Source of the DNA: Geofilum rhodophaeum
GTDB taxonomy: Bacteria > Bacteroidota > Bacteroidia > Bacteroidales > Marinilabiliaceae
NCBI RefSeq assembly: GCF_002210225.1
Contig: NZ_MWUJ01000001.1
Span: 1 to 64,000 of the forward strand
DNA length: 64,000 nucleotides
Direction of reading: 5' to 3'
The notes under the pieces were generated by a model. It saw only the letters and a list, made by a program, of their open reading frames with translations. It was not told the origin of the DNA and did not search any database. Position numbers and translations under genes: made by a program. Below, piece after piece: positions 8,498 to 16,608 of the stretch. Each line of letters begins with the position of its first letter. The stretch's first letter is position 1.

Positions 8498-8698
8498 TCA
8501 GTCCATCGCTCGCCCCTTTTTCCGGGCCATGCGATCCTGAGAAGTGGCACAGGAAATGCCTCTTTTCGACATTTCCTTATTGGAGCCAATGTGCAAATTG
8601 GGAAACTGTCCGTTTTTACGAAACAGGACATTAAACGACATCAGAAAAGCCACAAAGGCCACCAATATCAGCGTAAGCAACAACACTTTCCAAATCAT
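8498..8698 (-). CDS. Small conserved single-pass membrane protein
   Basis: A 66-residue protein starting MIWKVLLLTLILVAFVAFLM, a single transmembrane helix. A short basic tail follows, with FRKNGQFPNLHIGSNKEM and GISCATSQDR. Small proteins of this layout (helix, then an N-K-x-M/L-x-K-x-G-I-S-C block) are widespread and conserved in Bacteroidota, but I know of no demonstrated function. The lone cysteine in GISC is the most conserved-looking feature. The start is set where the hydrophobic helix begins, which leaves room for a -7 box a few bases upstream. Confidence 0.65.
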   Translation of the reverse strand: MIWKVLLLTLILVAFVAFLMSFNVLFRKNGQFPNLHIGSNKEMSKRGISCATSQDRMARKKGRAMD

Positions 8699-8716
8699 AA
8701 GCTGGTTTCTTTGCCA

Positions 8717-8724
8717 CAAAGATA
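8717..8724 (-). promoter_or_regulatory. Bacteroidota -7 box for the small membrane protein
   Basis: Read on the minus strand this is TATCTTTG, a full match to TAnnTTTG, 18 bp before the start codon of the small membrane protein. The leader would be only about a dozen bases. Confidence 0.45.
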
Positions 8725-8838
8725 GGCAATATCCTAAACAATAAACCCTCTTGACTGTTTGATGTGTGGCTGCAAAGTGCACAAAACGGAGACAGACTGG
8801 CATTTGTTTTTAGATCCGTGATTTATTCTTTTATTTGT

Positions 8839-11295
8839 ATGCAAAAGACCAATAAAACGCCGGAGATGGTAGCAGCACCTGAAACCGATCTAAGTTTCGA
8901 CGATTTTAAAAGAGAAGTACTCAAGGACTATAAGCTGGCACATACCAGTCGGCAAATGAGCATGCAGGCACGCAGGGAAGTCCTCACCGGAAAAGCCAAG
9001 TTCGGCATTTTTGGAGATGGAAAAGAAGTGGCCCAAATTGCCATGGCCAAACAGTTCAGGGAGGGCGACTGGCGCTCGGGTTACTACCGCGACCAGACCT
9101 TTCTGTTGGCTGCGGGCATGACCACTCCAAAAAACTTTTTTGCCCTGCTTTATGGCGAAACGCGTACCCATTTGAATCCCGACAACGGCGGCCGCTCCTT
9201 CAACAACCACTTCGGCACCCGCCTGATTGATGACGAAGGGGCCTGGATTGATCAAACCCAAAGCAAAAACACCGCCTCGGACATCAGTCCCACAGCGGGA
9301 CAAATGCCCCGCTCAGTAGGCTTGGCCCTGGCATCCAAATTATACCGGCAACAACCCGGTCTGCCGGGAGCTCAGCAATTCAGCAAGCAGGGCAACGAAG
9401 TAGTCTTCGTCTCCATAGGCGACGGCAGCACATCCGAAGGGCATTTTTTTGAAACCATGAATGCCGCCGGGGTACTGCAAATACCGATGGCCGTATCGGT
9501 GTGGGACGATGGCTATGCCATTTCGGTACCCACCGAAAACCAGACCATCAAAGGCAGCATATCCAAAGCACTTAAAGGCTTTGCCAAAGACCAAAAAAAC
9601 GGTACGGGCCTGCACATTCTCAAGGCCAAGGGCTGGGACTATGCCGGTCTTTGCCAAATGTACGAGCAAGGCATCGCCCTGTGCCGCAACGAACATACCC
9701 CCATTCTTTTTCACGTGGAGGAACTGACCCAGCCCATGGGCCACTCCACCTCCGGCTCGCACGAGCGCTACAAAAGTGCAGAACGCCTGCATTGGGAAAA
9801 AGAAAACGACTGTTTGGTGCGCATGCGCCAGTGGATGGAACAAACCGGCATTGCTGCTGCCGATGAGCTGGACCTGCTCGAGACCGAAGCGCAAAAGGAA
9901 GTAAAAGAAGCCCGGGAGGCCGCTTATCAGGAGTACATCGCCCCTCTGGAACAGGAACGCGATGCCCTCATCGACCTCGTAACCAGACGCCACTGCGCCT
10001 GTAACGAGGCCCGCCAGCACCTCATCGACGAAGCCATCAGCGGTCTGCGCAGGGCCCACACCCTTACCCGAAAAGAAATTTTAAGCGCCGCACGCAAAGT
10101 GCTGCGTAATGTTTGCGCCTCATGCGATGTGCCGGGGGGATTAAAAGATGAGCTTAAAAAGTGGGTGGTGGACTACCGGCAAATGGGGCACGAAAAATAC
10201 AATGCGCTCTTGTACGACGAGTCGGTACACTCTGCCCTGAAAGTCACCCCCGTAGCCCCGCAATATGCCGAAGAAGTAGAAACCATTCCCGGCAGAGAGA
10301 TTCTCCTGAATAATTTCGATGCCCTGTTGGCCAAAGATCAGCGGGTGCTGATTTTTGGGGAAGACACCGGTCGTCTGGGCGGAGTCAACCAAACCCTGGA
10401 GGGCATGCAGGAGAAATATGGCGAACAAAGGGTGTTCGACACAGGCATACGGGAAACCACCATCATTGGAAAAGGAATTGGTCTGGCCTTGCGGGGATTT
10501 CGGCCCATCGCCGAAATCCAGTACTTCGACTACCTCTTATATGCTCTGCAAACCCTGAGCGACGATGCCGCCACGCTGCATTACCGAACCAAAGGGGGAC
10601 AAAAAGTGCCGCTGATCGTCAGCACCCGGGGACACCGACTGGAGGGCCCTTGGCACGCCGGCTCCCCTTTGAGCATGGTCATTAACTCCATTCGCGGCAT
10701 CTACGTCTGCGTACCGCGTGACATGACCCGCGCAGCCGGCTTTTACAACACCCTCTTGCAGGGCGACGATCCGGCCCTGGTTATTGAACCGCTCAACGGC
10801 TACCGACTGCGCGAACGGAAACCGGAAAACCCGGGTGAATTCCGCATCCCCTTAGGCATACCGGAAATTATGCGGGAGGGAGAGGATGTTACCCTGGTCA
10901 CCTACGGGTCCTGCGTGCGCATTGGTCTGGAAGCCGCACGCCAATTGTCCGAAATTGGCATTTCTGTAGAAGTAGTAGATGTGCAAACCTTGCTGCCCTT
11001 TGATACCGAACACCGCATTTTGGAATCGGTGAAGAAAACCAATCGCGTGGTATTCTTCGATGAAGACGTGCCGGGGGGAGCAACAGCCTATATGCTGCAA
11101 AATGTACTGGAACAACAAAAGGCATTTTTCCACCTGGATGCACCCCCTGTTACCGTTTCGGCCAGGGAACACCGACCGGCTTACGGCACCGACGGCGACT
11201 ATTTCAGCAAACCCAGCGCAGAAGATGTTTATGAGGCCATCTACGACCTTATGAATGAAGCGCATCCGGGCCAATTTCCACCCATTTACGAATAA
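8839..11295 (+). CDS. Fused alpha/beta E1 subunit of a 2-oxoacid dehydrogenase
   Basis: An 818-residue protein joining both halves of a thiamine-diphosphate E1 enzyme. The alpha half (to about residue 390) has the ThDP motif GDGSTSEG near residue 195, ending with VSVWDDGYAISVP. A charged linker follows. The beta half (from about residue 484, GREILLNNFDALL) has the transketolase-type pyrimidine-binding region with FGEDTGRLGG and the C-terminal domain containing VTYGSCVRIGLEAA. Such fusions in Bacteroidota are usually annotated as branched-chain 2-oxoacid (2-oxoisovalerate) dehydrogenase E1, giving acyl-CoA with separate E2 and E3 subunits. A pyruvate substrate cannot be excluded. The start at MQKTNKTPEM is preferred to the far upstream ATG, whose extra residues are not family-like. 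No E2 or E3 gene is adjacent. Confidence 0.88.
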   Translation: MQKTNKTPEMVAAPETDLSFDDFKREVLKDYKLAHTSRQMSMQARREVLTGKAKFGIFGDGKEVAQIAMAKQFREGDWRSGYYRDQTFLLAAGMTTPKNFFALLYGETRTHLNPDNGGRSFNNHFGTRLIDDEGAWIDQTQSKNTASDISPTAGQMPRSVGLALASKLYRQQPGLPGAQQFSKQGNEVVFVSIGDGSTSEGHFFETMNAAGVLQIPMAVSVWDDGYAISVPTENQTIKGSISKALKGFAKDQKNGTGLHILKAKGWDYAGLCQMYEQGIALCRNEHTPILFHVEELTQPMGHSTSGSHERYKSAERLHWEKENDCLVRMRQWMEQTGIAAADELDLLETEAQKEVKEAREAAYQEYIAPLEQERDALIDLVTRRHCACNEARQHLIDEAISGLRRAHTLTRKEILSAARKVLRNVCASCDVPGGLKDELKKWVVDYRQMGHEKYNALLYDESVHSALKVTPVAPQYAEEVETIPGREILLNNFDALLAKDQRVLIFGEDTGRLGGVNQTLEGMQEKYGEQRVFDTGIRETTIIGKGIGLALRGFRPIAEIQYFDYLLYALQTLSDDAATLHYRTKGGQKVPLIVSTRGHRLEGPWHAGSPLSMVINSIRGIYVCVPRDMTRAAGFYNTLLQGDDPALVIEPLNGYRLRERKPENPGEFRIPLGIPEIMREGEDVTLVTYGSCVRIGLEAARQLSEIGISVEVVDVQTLLPFDTEHRILESVKKTNRVVFFDEDVPGGATAYMLQNVLEQQKAFFHLDAPPVTVSAREHRPAYGTDGDYFSKPSAEDVYEAIYDLMNEAHPGQFPPIYE

Positions 11296-11357
11296 ACATT
11301 GTTAAAACGCTCTTAATGGCTTGCCATTCTCGGACGAAGCACTTAATTTGAAGTCTA

Positions 11358-11531
11358 CCTGCATTATTCATAAATTATCTATTACGATGCCCAACTACCT
11401 GCTAAATACGGACGTCCTCAACAAAATGGATTTGAAAATAATTTATTATTCCCTGCGTCCATTTTCTTTGCGGTTGTCCATATTTATTGGTATTTGAGCA
11501 TCTCATAACGACAACTTATGAATAAAGCAGG
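11358..11531. repeat. 174-bp foldback repeat (MITE-like), copy 1
   Basis: The element starts CCTGCATTATTCATAA and ends TTATGAATAAAGCAGG; these ends are inverted repeats matching at 15 of 16 positions. Beyond the ends, the two arms of about 73 nt each pair along most of their length (roughly three quarters of positions), so the whole unit is an imperfect foldback. A second copy at 56541 has identical length and differs at only four positions. It has no coding capacity. Small size, terminal inverted repeats and near-identical dispersed copies fit a MITE mobilised by a transposase elsewhere. Flanks here are TCTA on the left and TTAA on the right, not a clean target duplication. Confidence 0.82.
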
Positions 11532-11607
11532 TTAAATAAGGACAAAAAGTGGCCCTTTATTTTTTATTCCCAACTTTTTTTCCTTGTTTTCGTGACTAAA
11601 TGTTGAT

Positions 11608-11613
11608 AGGAGG
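11608..11613 (+). promoter_or_regulatory. Canonical Shine-Dalgarno before the YqgE-like gene
   Basis: AGGAGG lies eight bases before the ATG. Bacteroidota starts mostly lack such a sequence and use A-rich leaders, as the other genes of this window do, so this strong SD is unusual and supports the chosen start. Confidence 0.6.
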
Positions 11614-11621
11614 ACGTCGGA

Positions 11622-12215
11622 ATGAAGAACATTGATTTGAACATTTTTCAGGGAATCAACCAAATGCTCCGTCCGCAAAAAGGCCGCATACTTATTGCGG
11701 AGCCCTTTTTGCAGGGCCCGTATTTTGCACGCTCCATTGTGCTGCTGACCGAACATGGTGAGGAAGGCTCCGTGGGCTTTGTGCTGAACAAATCGACCGA
11801 TGTATATCCCGATGAAGTGATCGAGGACCTCTTTAATTTTGGCGGGGAGCTTTTTATTGGGGGACCGGTATCGTCCAACACCCTGCACTTTTTGCACACC
11901 ATGGGCAAGGACGTGCCCGGGTCTATGCAAATCACCCCATCCATTTATTGGGGCGGCGATTTTGAAGCCATCAAGCAACTCATCAACGCCGGTAAGGCCG
12001 ACAAAAACAGTGTCCGCTTCTTTGCCGGATATGCAGGCTGGTCGCCCGGCCAGCTCGAAAGCGAAATTGAAGAAAACTCCTGGATCGTAACCAACCTGGA
12101 CGATTACCGGATTATGCACGCCAACTCCGGCACCATTTGGAAAGAGAGCATGGAAAATCTGGGCGATGTGTACCGAACCTGGTCCAATTTCCCCACCAAT
12201 CCGGCTTTCAACTAG
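11622..12215 (+). CDS. YqgE/AlgH family protein (DUF179)
   Basis: A 197-residue cytoplasmic protein matching the YqgE/AlgH family across its length: GRILIAEPFLQGPYFARSIVLL near the start, then GSVGFVLNKST, LFIGGPVSSNTLHFLHT, and RFFAGYAGWSPGQLESEIEENSW towards the end. Structures of the family show a compact alpha/beta fold, but the biochemical role is not settled. The AlgH name comes from alginate regulation in Pseudomonas. It is preceded by a canonical Shine-Dalgarno and ends one base before the stop codon of the convergent aminotransferase gene. Confidence 0.9.
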   Translation: MKNIDLNIFQGINQMLRPQKGRILIAEPFLQGPYFARSIVLLTEHGEEGSVGFVLNKSTDVYPDEVIEDLFNFGGELFIGGPVSSNTLHFLHTMGKDVPGSMQITPSIYWGGDFEAIKQLINAGKADKNSVRFFAGYAGWSPGQLESEIEENSWIVTNLDDYRIMHANSGTIWKESMENLGDVYRTWSNFPTNPAFN

Positions 12216-12216
12216 C

Positions 12217-13086
12217 TTAAGCTTTATCGATCTGCGCCATCAGCGCCCGATGCAACCGTTTGGAAATGCGGGCAAAGTAGCGGCGGTTTTTATAGGCAGC
12301 CACCCAGCGAATACCTGCAATCACATTCCCCAGAAAAATTTCATCGGCATCCAGGAGTTCCGCCTCACGGGCACCGGGACTTTCCACCCATTTTATGCCC
12401 TCCTGCCTGGCCAGTTGCTGCAACTCTCGGTGCAAAACCCCGTCGATACAACCAGAGGAGACCAGCGGGGTATAGACCACCTCATCCTTTACCCAAAAGA
12501 GACTGGAGTTGAAGGACTCGATAACCAGGCCCTGTCCATTAACCACCAGGGCGTCGTCCCAGCCCTGCTCCCGGGCGTGTATCCCTGCCACCACGTACGA
12601 CTGCGAAGCCCCGGTTTTAAAGGGCGAGAGGGGTCCGGCCAACTTGGGAAGGCCGGAAAAAATGCCGATGCGCAAACCCTTATCGGCAAAACCATAGCCG
12701 GTCTGCTGCAGATCGGTCGCCTCAATGAGCCACGACACCTGCATGCGCTCCGGGGTATAAAGACCCGCCCCTTTGCGGTAAACGGTGAGACGAATGCGTG
12801 CATCGTAAAAGATCCGGTTCTTCACCACCAAATCGATGATGCTGCTGTAAAGAGCTTGTGCAGGTGGAAAGCTGGCCACGGCCATTTGCAAGACCGCCAT
12901 GCCGCTGAGCAGGCGCTGGTAGTGTCGCTCCCAAAACAGAATGCGGCCCCGATGTACACGAAGGGTCTCAAAAACCACATCGCCGTACCTGAAGGCACGA
13001 TTATCGGCACCAAAAAGCGGGTGCCCCACCGAAAGCAGCACCCCGTCGTGTACCAAATACTGTTTGTTGTTGGGCATCACAGACAT
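12217..13086 (-). CDS. Class IV (fold type IV) PLP aminotransferase
   Basis: A 289-residue protein of the branched-chain aminotransferase / aminodeoxychorismate lyase / D-amino acid aminotransferase superfamily. Visible family blocks are NRAFRYGDVVFETLRVHRGRILFWERH in the N-terminal domain, the PLP lysine region PLSPFKTGAS near residue 170, LVIESFNSSLFWV (the position of the usual E-x-x-x-S-N-x-F), and SSGCIDGVLHRELQQLA. The usual TEG of the E-x-x-x-x-N-x-F block is replaced by IES, so substrate specificity is unclear. Candidates are branched-chain amino acids or 4-amino-4-deoxychorismate. Its start codon abuts the stop of the rhomboid gene, so the two are probably co-transcribed. Confidence 0.82.
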   Translation of the reverse strand: MSVMPNNKQYLVHDGVLLSVGHPLFGADNRAFRYGDVVFETLRVHRGRILFWERHYQRLLSGMAVLQMAVASFPPAQALYSSIIDLVVKNRIFYDARIRLTVYRKGAGLYTPERMQVSWLIEATDLQQTGYGFADKGLRIGIFSGLPKLAGPLSPFKTGASQSYVVAGIHAREQGWDDALVVNGQGLVIESFNSSLFWVKDEVVYTPLVSSGCIDGVLHRELQQLARQEGIKWVESPGAREAELLDADEIFLGNVIAGIRWVAAYKNRRYFARISKRLHRALMAQIDKA

Positions 13087-13707
13087 CTAAAAAGTCAGAA
13101 GCTGTTCAAAAAAGCGCAGCAACAATTTGGGCTCGTACAAAATCGGGAAGATAAAACCGTAAACCGCGCCAAAAAAGTGGGCATCGTGACCAATATTGTC
13201 GATCTGCTTGCGGCCCATGTAAGCCGAATAAACCAAATACAGCACGCCAAAAATGATCCCCGGAATGGGTATTATGGCAAACAGCAGCACCGGATTGTAG
13301 GGGTCGAAAAAAATGGACGCAAACAACACTGCAGAAACAGCACCCGAAGCTCCTACTGCGTTGTAATGGGGATTGTTACGGTGCTTAACAACCGAGTAGA
13401 GGGCCGACATGGGTATGGCCGTTAAAAACAACACCAGGTATAGCACATCAGCATTTCCAGGCAAATAATGACCGAAATAGAAAACAACGGCTCTGCTGAA
13501 GGAAAAAAGCACAAAGGCATTAATCAGTAAGTGCATCCAATCGACGTGCAAAAACGCATGAGAGAGGATGCGTACATATTCCTTTCGATGCACCACGCTC
13601 CAGGGATTCAACTGATAACGGGCCATCAGTGCCGGGGAACTGAAGGCGGCCATACTAATGAGCACAATAACAATTATAACAATCAAATACACAGTCATAA
13701 AAAACAT
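13087..13707 (-). CDS. Rhomboid family intramembrane serine protease
   Basis: A 206-residue polytopic inner-membrane protein. An N-terminal helix (VYLIVIIVIVLISMAAF) is followed by the rhomboid core: YVRILSHAFLHVDWMHLLINAF (the His/Asn part of the oxyanion region), the catalytic serine in GASGAVSA (Ser121), and the catalytic histidine in GHDAHFFGAVYG (probably His177). Rhomboids cut membrane-embedded substrates within the bilayer using this Ser-His dyad. There are no extra soluble domains, so it is a minimal six-helix form. The aminotransferase gene follows without a gap. Confidence 0.9.
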   Translation of the reverse strand: MFFMTVYLIVIIVIVLISMAAFSSPALMARYQLNPWSVVHRKEYVRILSHAFLHVDWMHLLINAFVLFSFSRAVVFYFGHYLPGNADVLYLVLFLTAIPMSALYSVVKHRNNPHYNAVGASGAVSAVLFASIFFDPYNPVLLFAIIPIPGIIFGVLYLVYSAYMGRKQIDNIGHDAHFFGAVYGFIFPILYEPKLLLRFFEQLLTF

Positions 13708-13734
13708 TTTAGGCGACGGGCAAAACCAGTCGGA

Positions 13735-14742
13735 TTAATGTAAGATCTTAAACACCATTTCCTGCAGCAGTTCACCATCCGGCGTTCCGGTATTCCCAAA
13801 GCCCTTGCTTTTCATATCGTACTCGCGCAAAAGGGAAATGATTTGAGCCACCTTTACCCCGGTATAATTTTTGGCAGCCATTTGGTACTTGTCTACAAAA
13901 TACGGATTCACCTTCAACTGGGAGGCCACCGCAGCCTTACTTTTGTCCTTAAGATAATAATACCCCAGCAGCTTGCTGAAAAAACTAAACAGTGCGCCGG
14001 TAATCATGGGCAAAGGTTGCGCTTTTGGATTGGCCGCAAAGTAGCGAACAATCCGATTGGCCTTAAACACATCTCGCTTAATCAGCGCGTCTTGCAACTC
14101 AAAAACGTTGTACTCCTTACTTATGCCAACATTTCGGGAAACCTGCTCTATAGTAATCTGCTTAGCACCAGGCCCCATGGCTACCACCAGTTTATCCACG
14201 GCCTGGGCCACCTTTTCAAGACTCTCGCCCAGAGAATCAAGCAAGAGCTGACTGGCCCGTGGATCAATGGTCAGCCCTCTACTCTTTAAATAATCGGCCA
14301 CCCAGGGCCCCATTTGGTAATCGCGCAGGCGATTGGATTCGAACACCACCGCCTGCTTCTGCTTCTGGAGTACTTTATAAGCTTTAAGGCGCTTATCGAC
14401 CAACTTATACTTATGGCAAAGCACCAATACAGTCGAAGGCTGGGGCACTTCAAAATAGCTCTCCAACAGTTCAAAATTGTCGAGCCGCTGCGCTTCACGC
14501 ACCATCACCAGCTGACGCGCCGCCCCCATGGGGTAGCGCTTGGCGGCGTGAATAATGTTGACCACATCGGCGTCCGCTCCATAGGCAATGGTTTCGTTAA
14601 AAGCACGCTCCTGCTCGGTCAATACTTTTTTTTGAAGGAGCTCCGACAATCGGTCGATGAAAAAAGGTTCCTCACCGTGCAAAAGATAAATGGGCGCAAA
14701 CTGCCCCCGCTCTATTTGTTGAATTAATTCTTCGAACTTCAT
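13735..14742 (-). CDS. holA: DNA polymerase III subunit delta
   Basis: A 335-residue clamp-loader subunit. It opens with FAPIYLLHGEEPFFIDRLSELL, the diagnostic start of the HolA ATPase-like domain with a degenerate P-loop (LLHGEEPFF), followed by the middle helical part (ALIKRDVFKANRIVRYFAANP, PMITGALFSFFSKLLGYY) and the C-terminal collar region. Delta opens the sliding clamp so that the polymerase can load on DNA. Like other members it does not hydrolyse ATP itself. In this window it lies next to the AMP nucleosidase gene and the small HsdR-N protein, a neighbourhood common in Bacteroidales. Confidence 0.93.
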   Translation of the reverse strand: MKFEELIQQIERGQFAPIYLLHGEEPFFIDRLSELLQKKVLTEQERAFNETIAYGADADVVNIIHAAKRYPMGAARQLVMVREAQRLDNFELLESYFEVPQPSTVLVLCHKYKLVDKRLKAYKVLQKQKQAVVFESNRLRDYQMGPWVADYLKSRGLTIDPRASQLLLDSLGESLEKVAQAVDKLVVAMGPGAKQITIEQVSRNVGISKEYNVFELQDALIKRDVFKANRIVRYFAANPKAQPLPMITGALFSFFSKLLGYYYLKDKSKAAVASQLKVNPYFVDKYQMAAKNYTGVKVAQIISLLREYDMKSKGFGNTGTPDGELLQEMVFKILH

Positions 14743-14765
14743 TAGTACACTTGCAACTGGTGAAC

Positions 14766-15542
14766 TTAACTGTCAAATTTCAGGTGTTTGACCGACTTGC
14801 CGTTATGAATGATTTCCTCCAGGGCTTGCACACCAATGCGGATGTGCCCTTCCACAAACTCCTGAGTTACCCGCTTGTCGCTTTCGGTGGTTTTAATACC
14901 ACTCGAAATCATCGGCTGATCGGACACCAACAACAGGGCACCGGTGGGAATGGAATTGGCGAAACCAACGGTGAAGATGGTGGCGGTCTCCATATCAATG
15001 GCCAGGGCCCGCGTCTTGCTCAAATACTTTTTAAAGCGCTCATCGTACTCCCACACCCTTTTGTTGGTGGTGAAAACGGTACCGGTAAAATAATCGCGAC
15101 CGGCATCCCGAATGGCAGACGACACGGCCCTTTGCAGACTAAAAGCCGGAAGTGCCGGCACTTCGGGCGGCAGGTAATCATCCGACGTACCATCGCTGCG
15201 TATGGCCGCGATCGGGAGAATCAAATCGCCCAACTTGTTGATGTTCTTCAGTCCCCCACACTTGCCCAAAAACAAAACTGCCTTGGGCTCAATGGCACTG
15301 AGCAGGTCCATAATGGTGGCGGCATTGGGACTGCCCATGCCAAAATTAATCATGGTAATACCGCGCGCCGTGCAACTGGGCATATTACTGCCCTCGCCCA
15401 TAATGGGCGCATCGTACCACTTGGAGAACTGCTCCAGATAATGGTTGAAATTGGTCAACAAAATATATTCGCCAAACTGATCGAGTCTCCGCCCGGTATA
15501 GCGCGGCAACCAGTCCTCTACTATTTCTTGTTTTGTCTTCAT
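14766..15542 (-). CDS. amn: AMP nucleosidase
   Basis: A 258-residue enzyme of the nucleoside phosphorylase-I fold that hydrolyses AMP to adenine and ribose 5-phosphate in the cytoplasm. It starts at MKTKQEIVEDWLPRYTGR, as is typical for the short Bacteroidota form. The E. coli enzyme is nearly twice as long because of an extra regulatory N-terminal domain that is absent here. Core signatures are TMINFGMGSPNAATIMDLL, VLFLGKCGGL, the acidic catalytic region RALAIDMETATIFTVGF and LLLVSDQPM. The upstream residues of the longer open frame are rejected because they overlap the divergent promoter region and show no family similarity. Confidence 0.9.
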   Translation of the reverse strand: MKTKQEIVEDWLPRYTGRRLDQFGEYILLTNFNHYLEQFSKWYDAPIMGEGSNMPSCTARGITMINFGMGSPNAATIMDLLSAIEPKAVLFLGKCGGLKNINKLGDLILPIAAIRSDGTSDDYLPPEVPALPAFSLQRAVSSAIRDAGRDYFTGTVFTTNKRVWEYDERFKKYLSKTRALAIDMETATIFTVGFANSIPTGALLLVSDQPMISSGIKTTESDKRVTQEFVEGHIRIGVQALEEIIHNGKSVKHLKFDS

Positions 15543-15632
15543 AAAGCCCGTATAAAGTAAGCACACTAAGATAAGGGATTTTGACGATTTTATGGTAATT
15601 TGCCCCCAATTTGCCTTTAAAAACAAGCCGTC

Positions 15633-16094
15633 ATGCAGCCCTTGAATCTGCCGCCCTATGCGGCCTCACTGAAAGAAGAAAAAGGAAAACAATACATTTT
15701 TGACCCCATTCGCAAAAAATGGGTTGTGCTGACGCCGGAAGAATGGGTGCGCCAGCACTTTCTGAACTTTATGCGTCAGCTGGGCTATCCCGAAGGATTA
15801 ACCGCCGTAGAGCGGCTGGTGGTGGTGAACGGACTGCGTCAGCGCAGCGATGTGCTTTTGTACAACCGCCAGGGAAAACCGGCCTTAATCGTAGAATGCA
15901 AGGCGCCCCACATCCCGCTCAACCAGGCCACCCTCAGTCAGGCAGCCCGCTACAACATTCCCTTAAAGGTGGGCTGGTTGGTGCTGACCAACGGACTGCA
16001 GCACTATTGCCTGCGCCTGAATGCCGAGGGCCGGCATGAAATAATGAAAGAAATGCCCGACTTCGAGACCATTAATGCGACGCCGGTCGGATGA
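15633..16094 (+). CDS. Small HsdR-N-like PD-(D/E)XK protein
   Basis: A 153-residue protein equivalent to the N-terminal domain of type I restriction HsdR subunits. KKWVVLTPEEWVRQHFLNFM and RLVVVNGLRQRSDVLLYN supply the conserved aspartate. VECKAPHIPLN gives the E-x-K of the PD-(D/E)XK nuclease core, and the Q-x-x-x-Y-N motif is QAARYN. The catalytic set D...ExK looks complete, so it could be an active nuclease, but no motor, specificity or methylase gene is nearby. Solo proteins of this type beside holA are common in Bacteroidota and their role is not established. It is divergent from amn, and its end overlaps the convergent acetyltransferase by 23 bp. Confidence 0.82.
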   Translation: MQPLNLPPYAASLKEEKGKQYIFDPIRKKWVVLTPEEWVRQHFLNFMRQLGYPEGLTAVERLVVVNGLRQRSDVLLYNRQGKPALIVECKAPHIPLNQATLSQAARYNIPLKVGWLVLTNGLQHYCLRLNAEGRHEIMKEMPDFETINATPVG

Positions 16095-16608
16095 GCTGAT
16101 ACAGCCACTCCTCCTCAAAACCCTCAGGGGTTTTGAGCCAGTCGCGCTTTTTCCCCACCAACTGAAAACCGGCCTGCTCAAACAGCGCCCGACTGGCCTT
16201 ATTGCCTTCCGCAATGTTGCAATACAGTTGATGCAGGCCCAATACCTGAAAGGCATAGGGACAAAACAAATCCAGGGCAGCAGCGGCCACGCCCTTCCCC
16301 CGCCAATCGGCATGCAGCATAATGCCCACGCCGGCACGTCTGTGATAGGGATCAAAATCAAAAAGATCTACCATGCCCACCGTAAGAGAACCCTCCAGCC
16401 AATTGATCATGAGGCGCAGCTGCCGGGTTTGGTACACATCGAGGGCGGCATTTTTCACGTAGCGGGCCAACTGGGCACGACTGAAGGGTTTCAATGTAGA
16501 ACTGACCGGCCACAGGGCCATGTCGTTTTCCCACTGGTACAATAAATCCACATCCTCCGGCTCCACAGCCCGCAGCTGCAGGCGCTCGTTGCGTAACAAA
16601 TCACTCAA
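16072..16608 (-). CDS. GNAT-family N-acetyltransferase (RimJ/RimL-like)
   Basis: A 178-residue acetyl-CoA-dependent acetyltransferase. RNERLQLRAVEPEDVDLLYQWEN at the start is the usual RimJ/RimL-like entry strand and helix. The acetyl-CoA pyrophosphate loop is in MLHADWRGKGVAAAALDLF (R-x-x-G-x-A type). The C-terminal block ASRALFEQAGFQLVGKKRD follows. The substrate, an N-terminal amine or a small molecule, cannot be predicted. Its start overlaps the stop region of the preceding TPR/PD40 gene by 8 bp, suggesting co-transcription, and its end overlaps the convergent HsdR-N-like gene. Confidence 0.85.
   Translation of the reverse strand: MSDLLRNERLQLRAVEPEDVDLLYQWENDMALWPVSSTLKPFSRAQLARYVKNAALDVYQTRQLRLMINWLEGSLTVGMVDLFDFDPYHRRAGVGIMLHADWRGKGVAAAALDLFCPYAFQVLGLHQLYCNIAEGNKASRALFEQAGFQLVGKKRDWLKTPEGFEEEWLYQLIRPASH

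Larger units (their letters stand above)
11296..11621. other. Intergenic region carrying a MITE-like element
   Basis: About 326 bp without a gene. Most of it is the 174-bp foldback repeat listed separately. To its right is a short AT-rich stretch with a weak imperfect stem followed by a T-run (about 11533-11570) that could end transcription, then the leader of the yqgE-like gene with an unusual ribosome binding site. Confidence 0.6.

Noticed and set aside
11358-11531. Structured RNA or riboswitch reading of the 174-bp element
   Set aside because: A near-identical copy 45 kb away in an unrelated context, with terminal inverted repeats and a possible target duplication, favours a mobile element. 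It is also downstream, not upstream, of genes in one case.
12166-13425. Long open frame (419 codons) on the plus strand
   Set aside because: It lies opposite the class IV aminotransferase and rhomboid genes, whose protein families are clear; its own translation has no family-like pattern.
15543-15626. Longer N-terminus for AMP nucleosidase
   Set aside because: The extra 28 residues are hydrophobic and non-family-like, and would place the start seven bases from the divergent gene with no promoter space.
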